The notes beneath the pieces were generated by a model. It made no database searches, was not told the DNA's origin, and worked only from the letters and a program-made list of their open reading frames with translations. Below, in pieces: positions 51,225-61,721 of a stretch of 64,000 nt of DNA (positions within the stretch are counted from its first letter, which is position 1; the number at the start of each line of letters is the position of its first letter). Origin of the DNA: Glycine soja (lineage: Eukaryota > Streptophyta > Magnoliopsida > Fabales > Fabaceae); contig NC_041020.1 of the NCBI RefSeq assembly GCF_004193775.1, forward strand, positions 10,857,198 through 10,921,197, written 5' to 3'. Made by a program: the position numbers and the translations under genes.

Positions 51225-52216
51225 TGATGCAATCCTACCCCGCAAGGGCATTGGATAGAAAAACTCCAAGTAGATTGGGCCAGAGATGCAAGAGAAGGCC
51301 CTAGGGTTCTTATGAGCCTTAGGGTAGATTTCGGGCCCATGAGCTAAGTACGAGCCCACTTATCTTTATAAATATTAGATTAATGTTTCATTATTTTTGG
51401 GCCTTGTATTTAGGGCTCCATAATGTAGGTAGGGTACCCTAGAAATATAGGATTTTTCAACCCTTGTATTTTAGGGCACCTAGACTAGTTTTTGTATTAG
51501 GGGTAGTTTTGTAATTTCACATGCACTAAGTGGATATTTGATGTATGTGGTTGGAAATAAATTTAATTGAATTGGTAGAATCCCAATCCAATTAAATTTT
51601 AGAGGGGGAGGTGAGCATTTGATTACTACACCCCATTGCCACATCATATAGTCACATTTTGTGCATGTCCTTCATGCTTTTCATGCCTAATGACACCTAA
51701 GCACACTTAGTGGAGAATCTTGGAATTGATCTTGTGTCATACCCTAATTTCGTCCGGGGATTAGTATTTGATGATATACAACCTTTGATTGGTCGCTTCG
51801 GGACACTTGGCGTCTTTGGTTGCACAATGAATGAAGTCCCGAGACGTGTCGGAAATCAAAAGGAAGCAGGCTTGCGCAATCCGTGAAATTCCCTAATGTG
51901 ACGGAAATCGAAAAGAGGTGTTTTGCGCAATCCGTAAGTTTCCGTAACTTCTTCGAAAGCTAAAAAAGAGTAAATACATAATCCGTAAGGATTCGTAACC
52001 TTGCGGAAGAAAAATAAGTATCGTTATGAAATTCGTAAAGTTTCGTAACATTAACGAAAAAGAATTACCAAAAAAATAGAAGGGGGTGCATTTAGTAAAA
52101 AGGGGAGTGCAAATAGCAACCAGGCCCACTTGGGCCCTCCAGAAGGCTGTTGCTTCTGGAGGAAGCAACCTTGCTCGCCTGGGCGAGCTGGGTGGCAAGC
52201 TTCTCCCCCATTTTGC

Positions 52217-52224
52217 TATAAATA
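52217..52224 (+). promoter_or_regulatory. TATA box of the solo LTR
   Basis: TATAAATA followed by a G-run and a leader rich in TTCTTC and CGTTCGTTCTTCG. It has the usual position upstream of an LTR transcription start. Confidence 0.6.
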
Positions 52225-53023
52225 GGGGGAGAAGTGAAGAAGAAAATGGTTCAGCCCCTTAGGCACTTCTCTCTCTCTCTCGAAATTGCTGAGGAAAATT
52301 AGTTCCGTGAAGAAAATCCAAGCCAAGGTGCTTCCGTAACGTTTTCGTGAGTAATTACGCGAAGTTTCTCGACCGTTCTTCAAGATTCATCGTTCGTTCT
52401 TCGTTTTCTTCAGTCTTCAACGGGTAAGTACCTCAAACCGAGCTTTTCAATTCATTCTATGTACCCGTGGTGGTCCACATTTCGTTTCATGTATTTTTAT
52501 TCTCGTTTTCATTTACTTTTTATACCCCCTTTTGACGTGCTTAAGCCATTTATTTAAGTCATTTCTCGCTTAATCTAAAAATAAAATAAATTTCCACCGA
52601 TCGTTTGAATTGTATCATCCGTTAAATTTGGTTAAAATGAATTCCGACCGTTCGGTCCTGCCGTAACCACGTTGAAAATCAAAAAGAGGTAAAATAATAA
52701 TATAATAATCAAAAAATACCTTTTAGTAAAATAAAAGCGAAAGATCAATCGGACGTTTTCTCTTTGGGATTTCTCATTCTTAATTGAATTGACTAATAAC
52801 TAAAGTGAAACTAAGGCTAAAATCAACTCGCCTAGTCAAGCTCGTCCACAAAATTAGGATTTTGAAAGCTTATCATTTCTGTTTCTTACCAAGTAAAATG
52901 GATCATTTTTAAGGTCCAACGCCTTAAAATGATCACCTTTCAAGTAAAAAAGAACCACTTGATTCACGCATAAGAAAGAACTACGTAGGTCTGATTTCCT
53001 CTTCGATAGAGGGTACGTAGGAG

Positions 53024-53040
53024 CAAGAGCCCCGCTTTTG
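53024..53040 (+). other. Hairpin in solo LTR (7-bp stem with one G-T pair)
   Basis: CAAGAGC, loop CCC, GCTTTTG; the single A to G change against the CAAAAGC form still pairs as G-T. TCGACC follows. Confidence 0.8.
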
Positions 53041-53239
53041 TCGACCTCAAAAAAATAAAAAGAAATAAAAGTTAAGATAACACAATTCCACAATTCTAAA
53101 AAATAGGTTGTTGTCCTTTGAGACAAACGTGAGAGGTGCTAATACCTTCCTCAAATGTAAATACAACTCCCGAACTTAGAATTTTCATTTTGACCGGTTT
53201 CCTTCGGTTTTTCCGACGTTTTCCACAAATAAACGTTGG

Positions 53240-53249
53240 TGGCGACTCC
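53240..53249 (+). other. PBS-like TGGCGACTCC box inside the LTR
   Basis: It resembles the tRNA-Arg primer site reported for Ogre elements, yet lies 74 bp inside the LTR end. The same box lies 73 bp from the end in the other two LTRs (42386-42395, and 59811-59820 on the minus strand with one change). Confidence 0.7.
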
Positions 53250-53784
53250 GCACATCTTTCCTCCTTTGGAAAGCGCACCCGTGAGCCTCGCCCTCGCTCC
53301 CCCGCGAAAGGCGCGTTGCGACATCTTGGATTAGTGGGATGAACCATAACTAAAATTCACTAATCATAATTAGTGAAATTTTGGCTCCAAAGTTTGGCTC
53401 CACAAATTCAAGTGAAATTTGACTAGAAATTCAAATTTCCCTCCAATTTTGTGTGACACTTAGGCTATAAATAGAGGTCATGTGTGTGCATTTTTTTCAA
53501 CTTTGATCATTTGAATATTAAAATTCAGATTTAAAAGTTCATTTAGAGCACAAAATTTCGTGCTCTTCTCTTCCTCTCCCTTCATTCATCTCCTTCTTCC
53601 TCAGAGCTCTTATCCATGGCCTCCTATGGTGGTGAGCTTCTTCTAGACTCATCTTCTCCTTGAAGTGGCGTCTCCTCTCTCTCTTCCTTTCTTCATTCCG
53701 CTGCCATTCATCTTCCAAGAAGAAAAGGAATCCATTGATGAAGAAGATCCTAGGCCTACAAGCTCCAATGGAGCTTACATCATG

Positions 53785-53797
53785 TGGTATCAAGAGC
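53785..53797 (+). other. Primer-binding site (initiator tRNA-Met-like)
   Basis: TGGTATCAAGAGC, two bases after the LTR end at 53782. It differs from the standard site by one inserted A. Confidence 0.8.
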
Positions 53798-55709
53798 ATC
53801 TTCATCTAGGTGATGTTCTTTTGCTTCCTCTATCTTTTTGTTCGGTGAATTCTCTTTAATTCCTTGTTCTTCATCTTATTCTCCATGTATATCCTCCATT
53901 GTCTTGTGGTTTGGTGCTATTTAGAGTAGATTCAAAAAAAAAAATAAACCGATTAAATCTTAAATCTACACTTGTTCTTGCATTTCTATGGTTCAAATTT
54001 TTAGATCTACTCTTGAATCTTGTTTTTGTGTTGATTTTAGGTTCTATCAATTTTCATTCATAATATTCTTGAGCTGAACCTTTAGATCTAAATTTTGTTC
54101 CAAAATATTGATTAGAAAAAAAAACACAAAAATCTAAGTGTAAATCACTTAATCCATGTTGTCTTAGAGTCATGTTTAGTCATAGTAATTGTCACATTAT
54201 GTTCTAAGTTTGTGTTGAATTTTATTTTGTTGATTGAATTCTAGATACATTTGTACATGTATTCTTGTCATTCTTAGCCTATCTTTTGAATTTTGAGTCT
54301 AATTCATGCATGTTATTTAGTTCATAACATGTTCTAAATCAATTCCTAGAAGTAGTCTTGTTCTTGAACTTTTTTTTGCTTTCTAAGTTTCCTACATGAT
54401 GCCTATGATGAAGTTGAGTTGTGGTGCTGAGTTGTGGCTGGATTTGTGAATCAAAATAAGTCTTAATCTCTCTTTAATTGTGTTATTCAAGATAATTGAG
54501 CATAAGAAAACACAAATTGTAACTATCCAAGCCTTAAGCAACATAAACACTACTCTTGATTTCTAGGTTGAAATCGCTGGTGCTGGCAGCTTGAACATAT
54601 GAACTTGTATAAATTACTGGGAATTGGTCACTACGTTTTTTGAGCTGAAACTTTTACTGAATTTTCTAGACATCTGTACCAAAATTATAAACAAAAACCA
54701 AGCAATTTGGATTAAAGGAAAAAATAATAAAAATCTCACAAGTTGGCAGAAAAATTAGTGTCCAGGAAAAAAAAGGAAAAGTGAAAGGAAAGTGTGCTTG
54801 TTTTTTTGGCTCAAAATTTGTTCTATAATTGGTGCCTATTTTATACCAATCCTAGTTCTGAAATTTCAATTGAAAATTATTGTGAAAACAAGTGCCAAAA
54901 CTAGAGGTTTCTTGAGTATTTTTTTTTTTAGAGTTTTTCTACTCTACTCTAGAGCCATTCTAGGTTTCTCTTTGAGTCCTAGCTTGCTTTTTTGTGCTTT
55001 TCATTGCTTTAATTGTTGAATAATCCTTGGAAATTTGTCTTGTTAAAACTCTATTGGTTTAGCTTTCATTTCATTTTTTTTGGTCTTTGGTTATTGCTTG
55101 TCTCTTTGTTTCCTTGCTTGTGAGTTGCCATATAGGGAATTGGAAAGGAGGATTGGTGCCATATCTTGAAGAATTTGAGTCAAGAAGCAAGGGGCCAACC
55201 ACCTTAAGAGCTATTGGACTAAGAAGCACTCCAAATTGAGTGAAATACTAAAGAGAGAATAGCCACCACAATTGAGGACTTTTTTTTTTTGTAATTTTGT
55301 AATTGGCAATTTGTTTTGCTTTCAAATTTTGTAACAAAAAGGCCTTTCAATGGAAGTAAGTTGGGAGCCTCCGCTAGGTCACCCTACTTCCATTTGTGTG
55401 TAATAATTTTAGGCAATTTCCCCTTAGGATAGTGAGTGTTTTGTTGGGAACCTTAAATGAGGTCATCCAAACACTCTTAGGATCCGCCTAGTTTGCATTT
55501 CTTGCACTTTAATTTCTTGCTTATTTTCATAGCTTATTTCCTTTACCCTCCATTGTCAAACCGCCTAGATAGCTTGCCTTTTACCAATTAGTTTTTACCT
55601 TATTTTTCACACCTCTTTTAGTGTTTATTTTGGCTAGTTTCAACCATAGTTTATTTTACCTTTTGTTTTCAAACCCCCAACAAGAAAGAACCATAACTTA
55701 GGAACCAAC
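53798..55709 (+). other. Retrotransposon leader, noncoding
   Basis: A T-rich, A/T-rich leader of 1.9 kb between the primer site and the gag ATG. No conserved coding sequence seen; open frames here look incidental. Confidence 0.6.
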
Positions 55710-56596
55710 ATGAGTCATCATTCATCTAGTGTTAATGGCGAGGGTACTAGTCATAAAGACACTTTATCTAGAATCTTAGATGAGTTGAGTTCCCTCAAGT
55801 TATGGAAAGAAAAACAAGAGAGAAAAGAAAAAGGAAAAAAAGAGTGGAAGAAATAAGTCTAGATGAAAGAAAGAAAATAAGAGAGGAAGAAAGAAGAAAA
55901 ATAATGAAAGAAATGAAAAGAGAAAAACATGTCTCCTATAGTAGTCATAACTCTTGCAAGAGCCTAAGTGAAGAACTTCGTGACTATTATAAAGGAAGGC
56001 ATAGGTCACATCTTAGACCTCACTCCCATAGGAGAGAAAATGAAAGAAAGCCTCAAGAGGTTAACATTAAGCTCCCATACTTCCATGGGAAGGAAAATGT
56101 AGAGGCTAATTTAGATTGGGAAATAAGGGTACATCAACAACTTAAAAGGAAGTCTACTTCAAAATCTTATGGCTCTCACTCTTATCCAAAGAAAGACCAA
56201 GGTCAAGGAATCTTAGGGGTGAGACCTTCTAAGCCCAAAGATGATAAGGGGAAGACAATAGAAAAGCAACCCCTTAAGGCTAGTATGCAAGAGAAGACTA
56301 GGTCCATGAAGTGCTTTAAATGTCTTGGAAGAGGACACATTACTTCTCAATGCCTCACCCAGAAAACCATGATTATGAGGGGCCAAGACATTTATAGTAG
56401 CCAATATGAGGCTACTACTTCACCTTCCTCTAGTAAAAGTGAAGAAGCAAAAGGGGAAGAATCTAGTAAAGAGATCTACCCCCAAGAAGAAGGACAACCT
56501 TTAATGGTTAAGGAGGAGTGTAAGGAGGTAAGTTTCTTCTCCAAAAGGTTAGCTAAGAAGGAAAGACATTTTGAAATAAAGACAAATATTAAATAA
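55710..56596 (+). pseudogene. Retrotransposon gag with zinc knuckle, frameshifted
   Basis: The likely start is the ATG at 55710 (MSHHSSSVNGEG...). The frame breaks near an A-run around 55800-55850 and continues from the frame opened at 55802. Lysine/glutamate-rich sequence leads to VNIKLPYFHGKENVEANLDW, the usual start of the gag capsid domain, but most of the capsid is then missing. A CCHC zinc knuckle of spacing C-x2-C-x4-H-x4-C follows at 56312-56353 (CFKCLGRGHITSQC). An acidic tail ends at a TAA after 56596. An intact gag would form the particle and bind RNA. This one lacks most of the capsid. Confidence 0.85.
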
Positions 56597-57086
56597 ATTT
56601 CCCTTCTTAGACAACCTCCACATTTTCTCCTTTGTAAAAAGACACTTGTTAGCATTGCCACATCTCTTAGGCTTGAGTTTATTCCTCAAGTAAAGGAGTT
56701 GTTGGATGAGGGTTTGGTTCGCAAGAGATTAAATCCTTGTGCTTTGTTGGTGCCCAAAATAGGTATTATTAGGCACCAAATCCCTAAAATAGGTGGTGTG
56801 ATGAATGCTTTGGGTGGTGCAACACTCTTTTGTAAAATCACTTGTGCACCCAAAGGTTTGCCCCATATTTTTCTATACTTGTAGCACCACTCATTGAGTT
56901 GGTGAGGAACCATGTTCCTTCATGGGAAGATGCCCAGGAAATGAGTTTTCAGACCTTACCTTACTTCAACATACTAAACACCACTAATACATATGTTTTT
57001 GTCCTTTTTACAGGTGTTGAGGAAAAAAGCCCAGAGTTTCAAGAACCTCGGGATTTGAGGTCAAATCCTTTACAAGGGGGAAGGAA
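56597..57086 (+). pseudogene. Remnants of pol (RT and RNase H), mostly deleted
   Basis: VKELLDEGLVRKRLNPCALL resembles the start of Ty3 RT. QIPKIGGVMNALGGATLFCK resembles the next RT block, but the residues between them are deleted. After 56842 in another frame, APLIELVRNHVPSWEDAQEM resembles the RT/RNase H junction. Then PEFQEPRDLRSNPLQGGRND, the usual end of the polyprotein in this type of element, runs into the 3' LTR. The catalytic YVDD, the rest of RNase H and all of integrase are absent. Confidence 0.75.
57074..57086 (+). other. Polypurine tract
   Basis: AAGGGGGAAGGAA immediately before the 3' LTR start TGATG at 57087; it primes plus-strand synthesis. Confidence 0.9.
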
Positions 57087-58052
57087 TGATGCAATCCTAC
57101 CCCGCAAGGGCATTGGATAGAAAAACTCCAAGTAGATTGGGCCAGAGATGCAAGAGAAGGCCCTAGGGTTCTTATGAGCCATAGGGTAGATTTCGGGCCC
57201 ATGGGCTAAGTACGAGCCCACTTATCTTTGTAAATATTAGATTAAGGTTTCATTATTTTTGGGCCTTGTATTTAGGGCTCCATAATGTAGGTAAGGTACC
57301 CTAGAAATATAGGATTTTTCAGCCCTTGTATTTTAGGGCACCTAGACTAGTTTTTGTATTAGGGGTAGTTTTGTAATTTCACATGCACTAAGTGGATATT
57401 TGATGTGTGTGGTTGGAAATCAATTTAATTGAATTGGTAGAAGCCCAATCCAATTAAATTTTAGAGGGGGAGGTGAGCATTTGCTTACTACACCCCATTG
57501 CCACATCATATAGTCACACTTTGTGCATGTCCTTCATGTTTTTCATGCCTCATGACACCTAAGCACACTTAGTGGAGAATCTTGGAATTGATCTTGGATT
57601 AGTGGGCTGAACCATAACTAAAATTCGCTAATCATAATTAGTGAAATTTTGGCTCCAAAGTTTGGCTCTACAAATTCAATTTCAAATTCAAGTGAAATTT
57701 GAATTTCCCTCCAATTTTGTGTGACACTTAGGCTATAAATAGAGGTCATGTGTGTGCATTTTTTTCAACTTTGATCATTTGAATATTAAAATTCAGATTT
57801 CAAAGCTCATTTAGAGCACAAAATTTCGTGCTCTTCTCTTCCTCTCCCTTCATTCATCTCTTTCTTCCTCCAAGCTCTTATCCATGGCCTCCTATGGTGG
57901 TGAGCTTCTTCTAGACTCATCTTCTCCATGAAGTGGCATCTCCTCTCTCTCTCTTCCTTTCTTCATTCCGCTGCCATTCATCTTCCAAGAAGCAAAGGAA
58001 TCCATTGATGAAGAAGATCCTAGGCCTACAAGCTCCAATGGAGCTTACATCA
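57087..58052 (+). mobile_element. 3' LTR (966 bp), uninterrupted
   Basis: Full copy of the LTR, with a TATAAATA box at 57733-57740. It carries the empty site for the solo LTR found in the 5' copy. It differs from the 5' LTR by about 24 substitutions and two small indels near 57675 and 57950. Confidence 0.96.
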
Positions 58053-58619
58053 TAGTTTGTCTTGGCGTACTCCGATATTTCCATTAACCCATTGACACTT
58101 GAACATATGCACTCTAAATTCACCTTAATCAAGCTCCCAAATAACTTCAATGACGCCATAGTAAGGCATGGACGCTTGAATCAAATTATTATCAGAAACA
58201 CTACAAAAGTGATTTGATTGACCGTCAACACTAACCCCACTATTCTGCATGCTACTTTTTGCATCATGTGACTTTGTGCAGAAATAATAGCCATTGATAT
58301 CATATCCCTGCCAGGTGGGAACATTTAGATTTGGACCAACAACTAACAATCTTAGTGTCTTCGAAGCACTGTCATCTGCAAAGATTGTGTGTCTAAACCA
58401 GTTAATGAAAGTTCTATTGTGTTCTTACAACAACCCCATCTTGTTAATTTTTGGGTGAGTATCTGAGTCATGTTTTTTGTGACAATCTATGTACGAGATG
58501 ACCTCTGAGAGTTGTTTAGTACATATAGATGAGCTTGTGACAGCTGTTGCCGATCCATCGTTACAACATTTAATCCTCGTGTACCCCTACCATGTGTCGT
58601 GGGGATGTACCCTCCAATG
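58053..58619 (-). pseudogene. CACTA TNP2 transposase, part upstream of the insertion
   Basis: Reads QQLSQAHLYVLNNSQ (about 58545), then after a one-base shift VISYIDCHKKHDSDTHPKIN, NRTFINWF, and the DUF4216 block NVPTWQGYDINGYYF, SSMQNSGVSVDG, YYGVIEVIWELD. A TAA follows, where family members have tyrosine, and then FRVHMFKCQWVNGNIGVRQD in the same frame runs into the insertion. The N-terminal zinc finger and catalytic core of TNP2 are missing beyond 58620. Confidence 0.85.
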
Positions 58620-59737
58620 TGTTGGGACAAAGAATTCTCACGAGGTTAGTCCTTTGATTCATTGTAAGGGGAAACAAAAGATATCTCAGGCGGTTAGTCC
58701 TTTGAAATCTTTTCCTTAAGGGAAAGGGAAGAATCAAAAGAATTCTTAGGCGGTTAGTCCTTTGAATCTTTTGTCAAGATAGAAGGGAGACACAAAAGAG
58801 TTCAGGCGGTTAGTCCTTCTATTCTTTTGGCAAAGGGAGAAGAGAATGAAAAAGATGAATAGCACAAGTTTTTGAACAAAGAACTTTTCTTGGAAGAGAA
58901 AGTGTTGAACAAAAACTTTTTAGAAAGATGAAAAGAAATGAATTAGAAAGTTCTGTTGAAAGTGTTGAAAGAGATGAAAGAAGATATTGAAAAAAAATTT
59001 TTTTTGAAATTCATGCCATGGTCACATATTTATAATCTCTTGATGACTCAAGTTAAAGTTTGTGACTCTTGGCAATTTCTTTAAAACTAGCCACCTTTTA
59101 AAAATTGTGACTCTTTTGAAAACTTGTCACTTAAAAAGTTTTGACTTTTGAAAAAATCTTCAGAAACAAGTCACATTAAGAATTGTGACTTTTGGAAATT
59201 TATTTTTCGAAATCAGTCACTGGTAATCGATTACACCATGAAGGTGTAATCGATTACACATCAAAAGATGTGACTATTCATGTTTAAATTTGAAAATCAA
59301 AACGTTTATAAACATTGGTAATCGATTACAAGTATTGTGTAATCGATTACACAAGTTTAAAATGATTTGAGATGTTTAAACACAAGTTGTGACTCTTGAA
59401 ATTTGAAATCTAACGTTTTAAAACATTGATAATCGATTACATGCTCATGGTAATCGATTACAGCTTTGTAAATCAGTTTTGAAAACAATGCTGGCTGCTG
59501 GTAATCAATTACTACCTTCTGGTAATCGATTACCAGAGAGTAAAACTCTTTGGTAATGATTTTGTGAAAACTTCTTATGATACTCAATGTTTTGAAAAAC
59601 TTTTTTAGTACTTATCTTGATTGAGTCTTCTCTTGATTCTTGAATCTTGATCTTGATTCTTGAAACTTGATTCTTGAATCTCTTGAAACTAGCTTAACTC
59701 TTGATTCTTGAAACTTGCTTAACTCTTGATTCTTTGG
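58620..59737 (+). mobile_element. Retroelement-derived segment (possibly a copia-type LTR part)
   Basis: Begins TGTTGGGAC where CACTA homology stops. Four degenerate units with GGTTAGTCCTTTGA-like words occur at about 58645-58830. A cluster of TAATCGATTAC palindromes and GATTCTTGAAACTTG repeats follow. After the solo LTR the sequence seems to resume (GCATCAACAAATAACC) up to TTCCACA at 61947, which would give TG...CA ends. The resemblance to soybean copia LTRs is from memory and uncertain. Confidence 0.4.
59224..59533. repeat. Cluster of TAATCGATTAC palindromes
   Basis: Exact copies start at 59224, 59247, 59319, 59340, 59430, 59451 and 59523, and a one-base variant at 59502. They often come in pairs about 21-23 bp apart. 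Confidence 0.95.
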
Positions 59738-60074
59738 TGTTGCAACCTACCCTTTGACGGGAGGGCCACACGGGGCTCACGGGTGTGTCTTCCAAGAAAG
59801 AAAAATACACAGAGTCGCCACCAACGTTTATTCGAGGAAAACGTCGGAAAAACTGGAAAAGGTGTGGTCTACGAATTTTAAGTGTGAAAGGTTTGGGAGT
59901 TGTTTTTATGCACGAGGAAGGTATTAGCACCCCACGCGTCCATCACAAGGGACGACATCCTTTAATCAAGTGTGCAAATATGACTTCAAAATGTTTTATT
60001 TTCCCTTTTTATGTCTTTTTGTGTTTTTATGCTTTTTTATGTTTTTTGCATTTTTTTATCTTTTGTGGTCGACA

Positions 60075-60087
60075 AGGGTGTTTCCCT
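60075..60087 (-). other. Hairpin in solo LTR, weak copy (4-bp stem)
   Basis: AGGG, loop TGTTT, CCCT on the + strand; it is the reverse-strand relative of the CGAGGG/CCCTCG form with one pair lost. It is followed on the minus side by GTCGAC. Confidence 0.65.
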
Positions 60088-60211
60088 CACTCCTACGCAT
60101 CCTCAATTGCGATGAGGAAATCAGACCTACGTAGTTCTTTGAGAACTGAATGTTGGTTAAGTTGTTTTTATCTTTTTTTTTTTGCAAGATATATTTTGAC
60201 CGAACAAAAGT

Positions 60212-60400
60212 CGTTTAAGGCATTGGACCATTAAACGATCTTTTGATTTTTGGAAAGGAGAGAAACGTTAAGGCGTTGGACCATTAATGATCTCTTGGTT
60301 TTGAAAGGAGAGAAACGTTAAGGCATTGGATCATTAATGATGTCTTGGTTTTTGAAAGGAGAGAAACGTTAAGGTGTTGGACCATTAACGATCTCTTGGG
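60212..60400. repeat. About 51-bp tandem repeats inside the solo LTR
   Basis: CGTT(T)AAGG starts units at 60212, 60266, 60316 and 60367, each with GGACCATTAA-like and GATCTCTTGG-like words. Related words occur in fewer copies at 41826-42030 of the LTR ending at 42468. Confidence 0.88.
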
Positions 60401-60408
60401 GTGGTCGA

Positions 60409-60425
60409 CAAAAGCGGGGCTTTTG
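60409..60425 (-). other. Hairpin in solo LTR, strong copy (7-bp stem)
   Basis: CAAAAGC, loop GGG, GCTTTTG on the + strand, flanked by GTCGA on the left and CTCCTACGTA on the right, i.e. the reverse complement of the other copies. Confidence 0.8.
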
Positions 60426-61721
60426 CTCCTACGTATCCTCAATTGCAATGAGGAAATCAGACCTACGTAGTTCTTGCAAAAGTGGTAAAGTTACATGTTG
60501 ATTTTATGCTTTTGAATGGTCCATGTTAACCGATAAAAGCAAAGAGGATTGTTTAAGGCGTTGGACCTTAAAACGGTTTTTAGTATTTTTGCGGACAAAG
60601 CTTGATTTGTGAGTTGATTTTAGCCTTGGTTTCACTTTGATTATTAGTCAATTAATTCAAGGAAACTTTCAAAGAAAAACGTCTGATTGATTTTTCTTGA
60701 TTATTTTATTATTAATTTTTTTCAAGATATTTTGATTATTTTATTATTATTTTGCTTTTTTTTGGTTTAACCGAGGTTATAGCATGAACGATCGGTTAGA
60801 TTTTATTTTTACAGTGATTAAATGAGATTACAACTCAAATGATCGGTTGAAATTCATTTTATCATTTATTAGGTGAGAAAACGACTTAAATAAACGGTTA
60901 AAAGCTCGTTAAAGCGGAAGGAAAGAAAACTGAAAGTAAGCGAAAATAAAGTGAAAGTACACAAAACAAGTAGGGACCACTAAGGGTGCATAGAATGAAT
61001 TGAAAGATTCGATTTCGGGAACTTCCCGGTTGAAGATTGAAGAACGACGAAGAACGAACGAAGAACGGTGAAGAACGATGAAGAATTTCCACAGAATCGC
61101 TTATGGAAGCGTTACAGAAGCACTTCGACTCGATTTTTCTTCATGAAAACGTGTTTTTTGCCCAAAATAGACGAAATGCATAGCTTAGGAGTCATGAACA
61201 TTTTGCAACAGCTCCCCCTCCCCTATTTATAGGGAAAAAGGGAGGTGCTTGCCTCCCAGAGGCTTCTTGAAGAAGATTTCTAAGCACACCTCAATTACTA
61301 AGTTCACCCCCCTTTTCGTACTTTACGGAAAAGTTACAGAAGCCTTACGGAAGTGTTTCGGATTTGATTTTCATCTTTTTTTCTCTTCCCTTTCACCAAT
61401 GTTAAGTGAAATATGCTTACCCAAGGTTTTTGGAAATTTTACAGAAGCCACAGAAGCCACGGAAACCATTTTTCAACAACGTGGAGGAGCTTGCCGCCCA
61501 GTTGCTTCCTCCTTAAGCAACCCAACTTTCAAAATGTTCCGGAAAGGCCTAACTTCGAATTGCTATTTACACCCCTATCTTGATAAGTTCACCCCCTTAT
61601 TTTTGTGTTTTTGGCCGTTTTCTTTCCGAAATCTCATGAAACTTTACGGATTCCACCGTGATGAGTGTTAAGCCTTCTAAAGCGATCAACAATGGTCCTC
61701 AGATGAAATTAGAGTGTGACA

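Larger units (their letters stand above)
51735..53323 (+). mobile_element. Solo LTR of the Ogre-like family (1,589 bp), TSD TCTTG
   Basis: Begins TGTCATACCCTAATTTC and ends GTTGCGACA. It is flanked by TCTTG at 51730-51734 and 53324-53328. The uninterrupted 3' LTR at about 57593 shows the empty site with a single TCTTG. Inside are GGCCCACTTGGGCC, a TATAAATA box, TGGCGACTCC and the TACGTAGG hairpin. No internal region is present, so it is the product of LTR-LTR recombination or a deletion. Confidence 0.96.
51225..53782 (+). mobile_element. 5' LTR (964 bp net), split by a solo LTR
   Basis: The two pieces, 51225-51734 and 53329-53782, plus one copy of TCTTG match the intact 3' LTR at 57087-58052. 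A TATAAATA box lies at 53466-53473. Its promoter therefore survives downstream of the inserted solo LTR. Confidence 0.95.
51225..58052 (+). mobile_element. Ty3-type LTR retrotransposon with internal deletion, nested in TNP2
   Basis: LTRs begin TGATGCAATCC and end CTTACATCA. The target duplication is CAGTT at 51220-51224 and TAGTT at 58053-58057 (one C/T change). A primer site follows the 5' LTR and a purine tract precedes the 3' LTR. Without the inserted solo LTR the element is about 5.2 kb. Gag is frameshifted, and pol is reduced to remnants of RT and RNase H with no integrase, so it depended on other copies or is dead. I count about 24 substitutions over roughly 955 aligned LTR bases (about 2.5%), implying an age of around one to two million years at commonly used plant rates. 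Confidence 0.93.
47645..58619 (-). mobile_element. Decayed CACTA (En/Spm) transposon, interrupted at 51225-58052
   Basis: On the minus strand the order is TNP2-type transposase C-terminus, then a PTTA/Ulp1-type gene, the arrangement known from plant CACTA elements. The TNP2 N-terminal part is missing: sequence resembling TNP2 stops near 58620. Terminal inverted repeats were not found. An LTR retrotransposon splits the TNP2 coding region. The HISN1 fragment lies about 1 kb past the Ulp1 end. Confidence 0.8.

Noticed and set aside
55800..56009. Phe/Leu-rich minus-strand frame as a membrane protein
   Set aside because: It is the complement of the lysine/glutamate-rich gag coding run.
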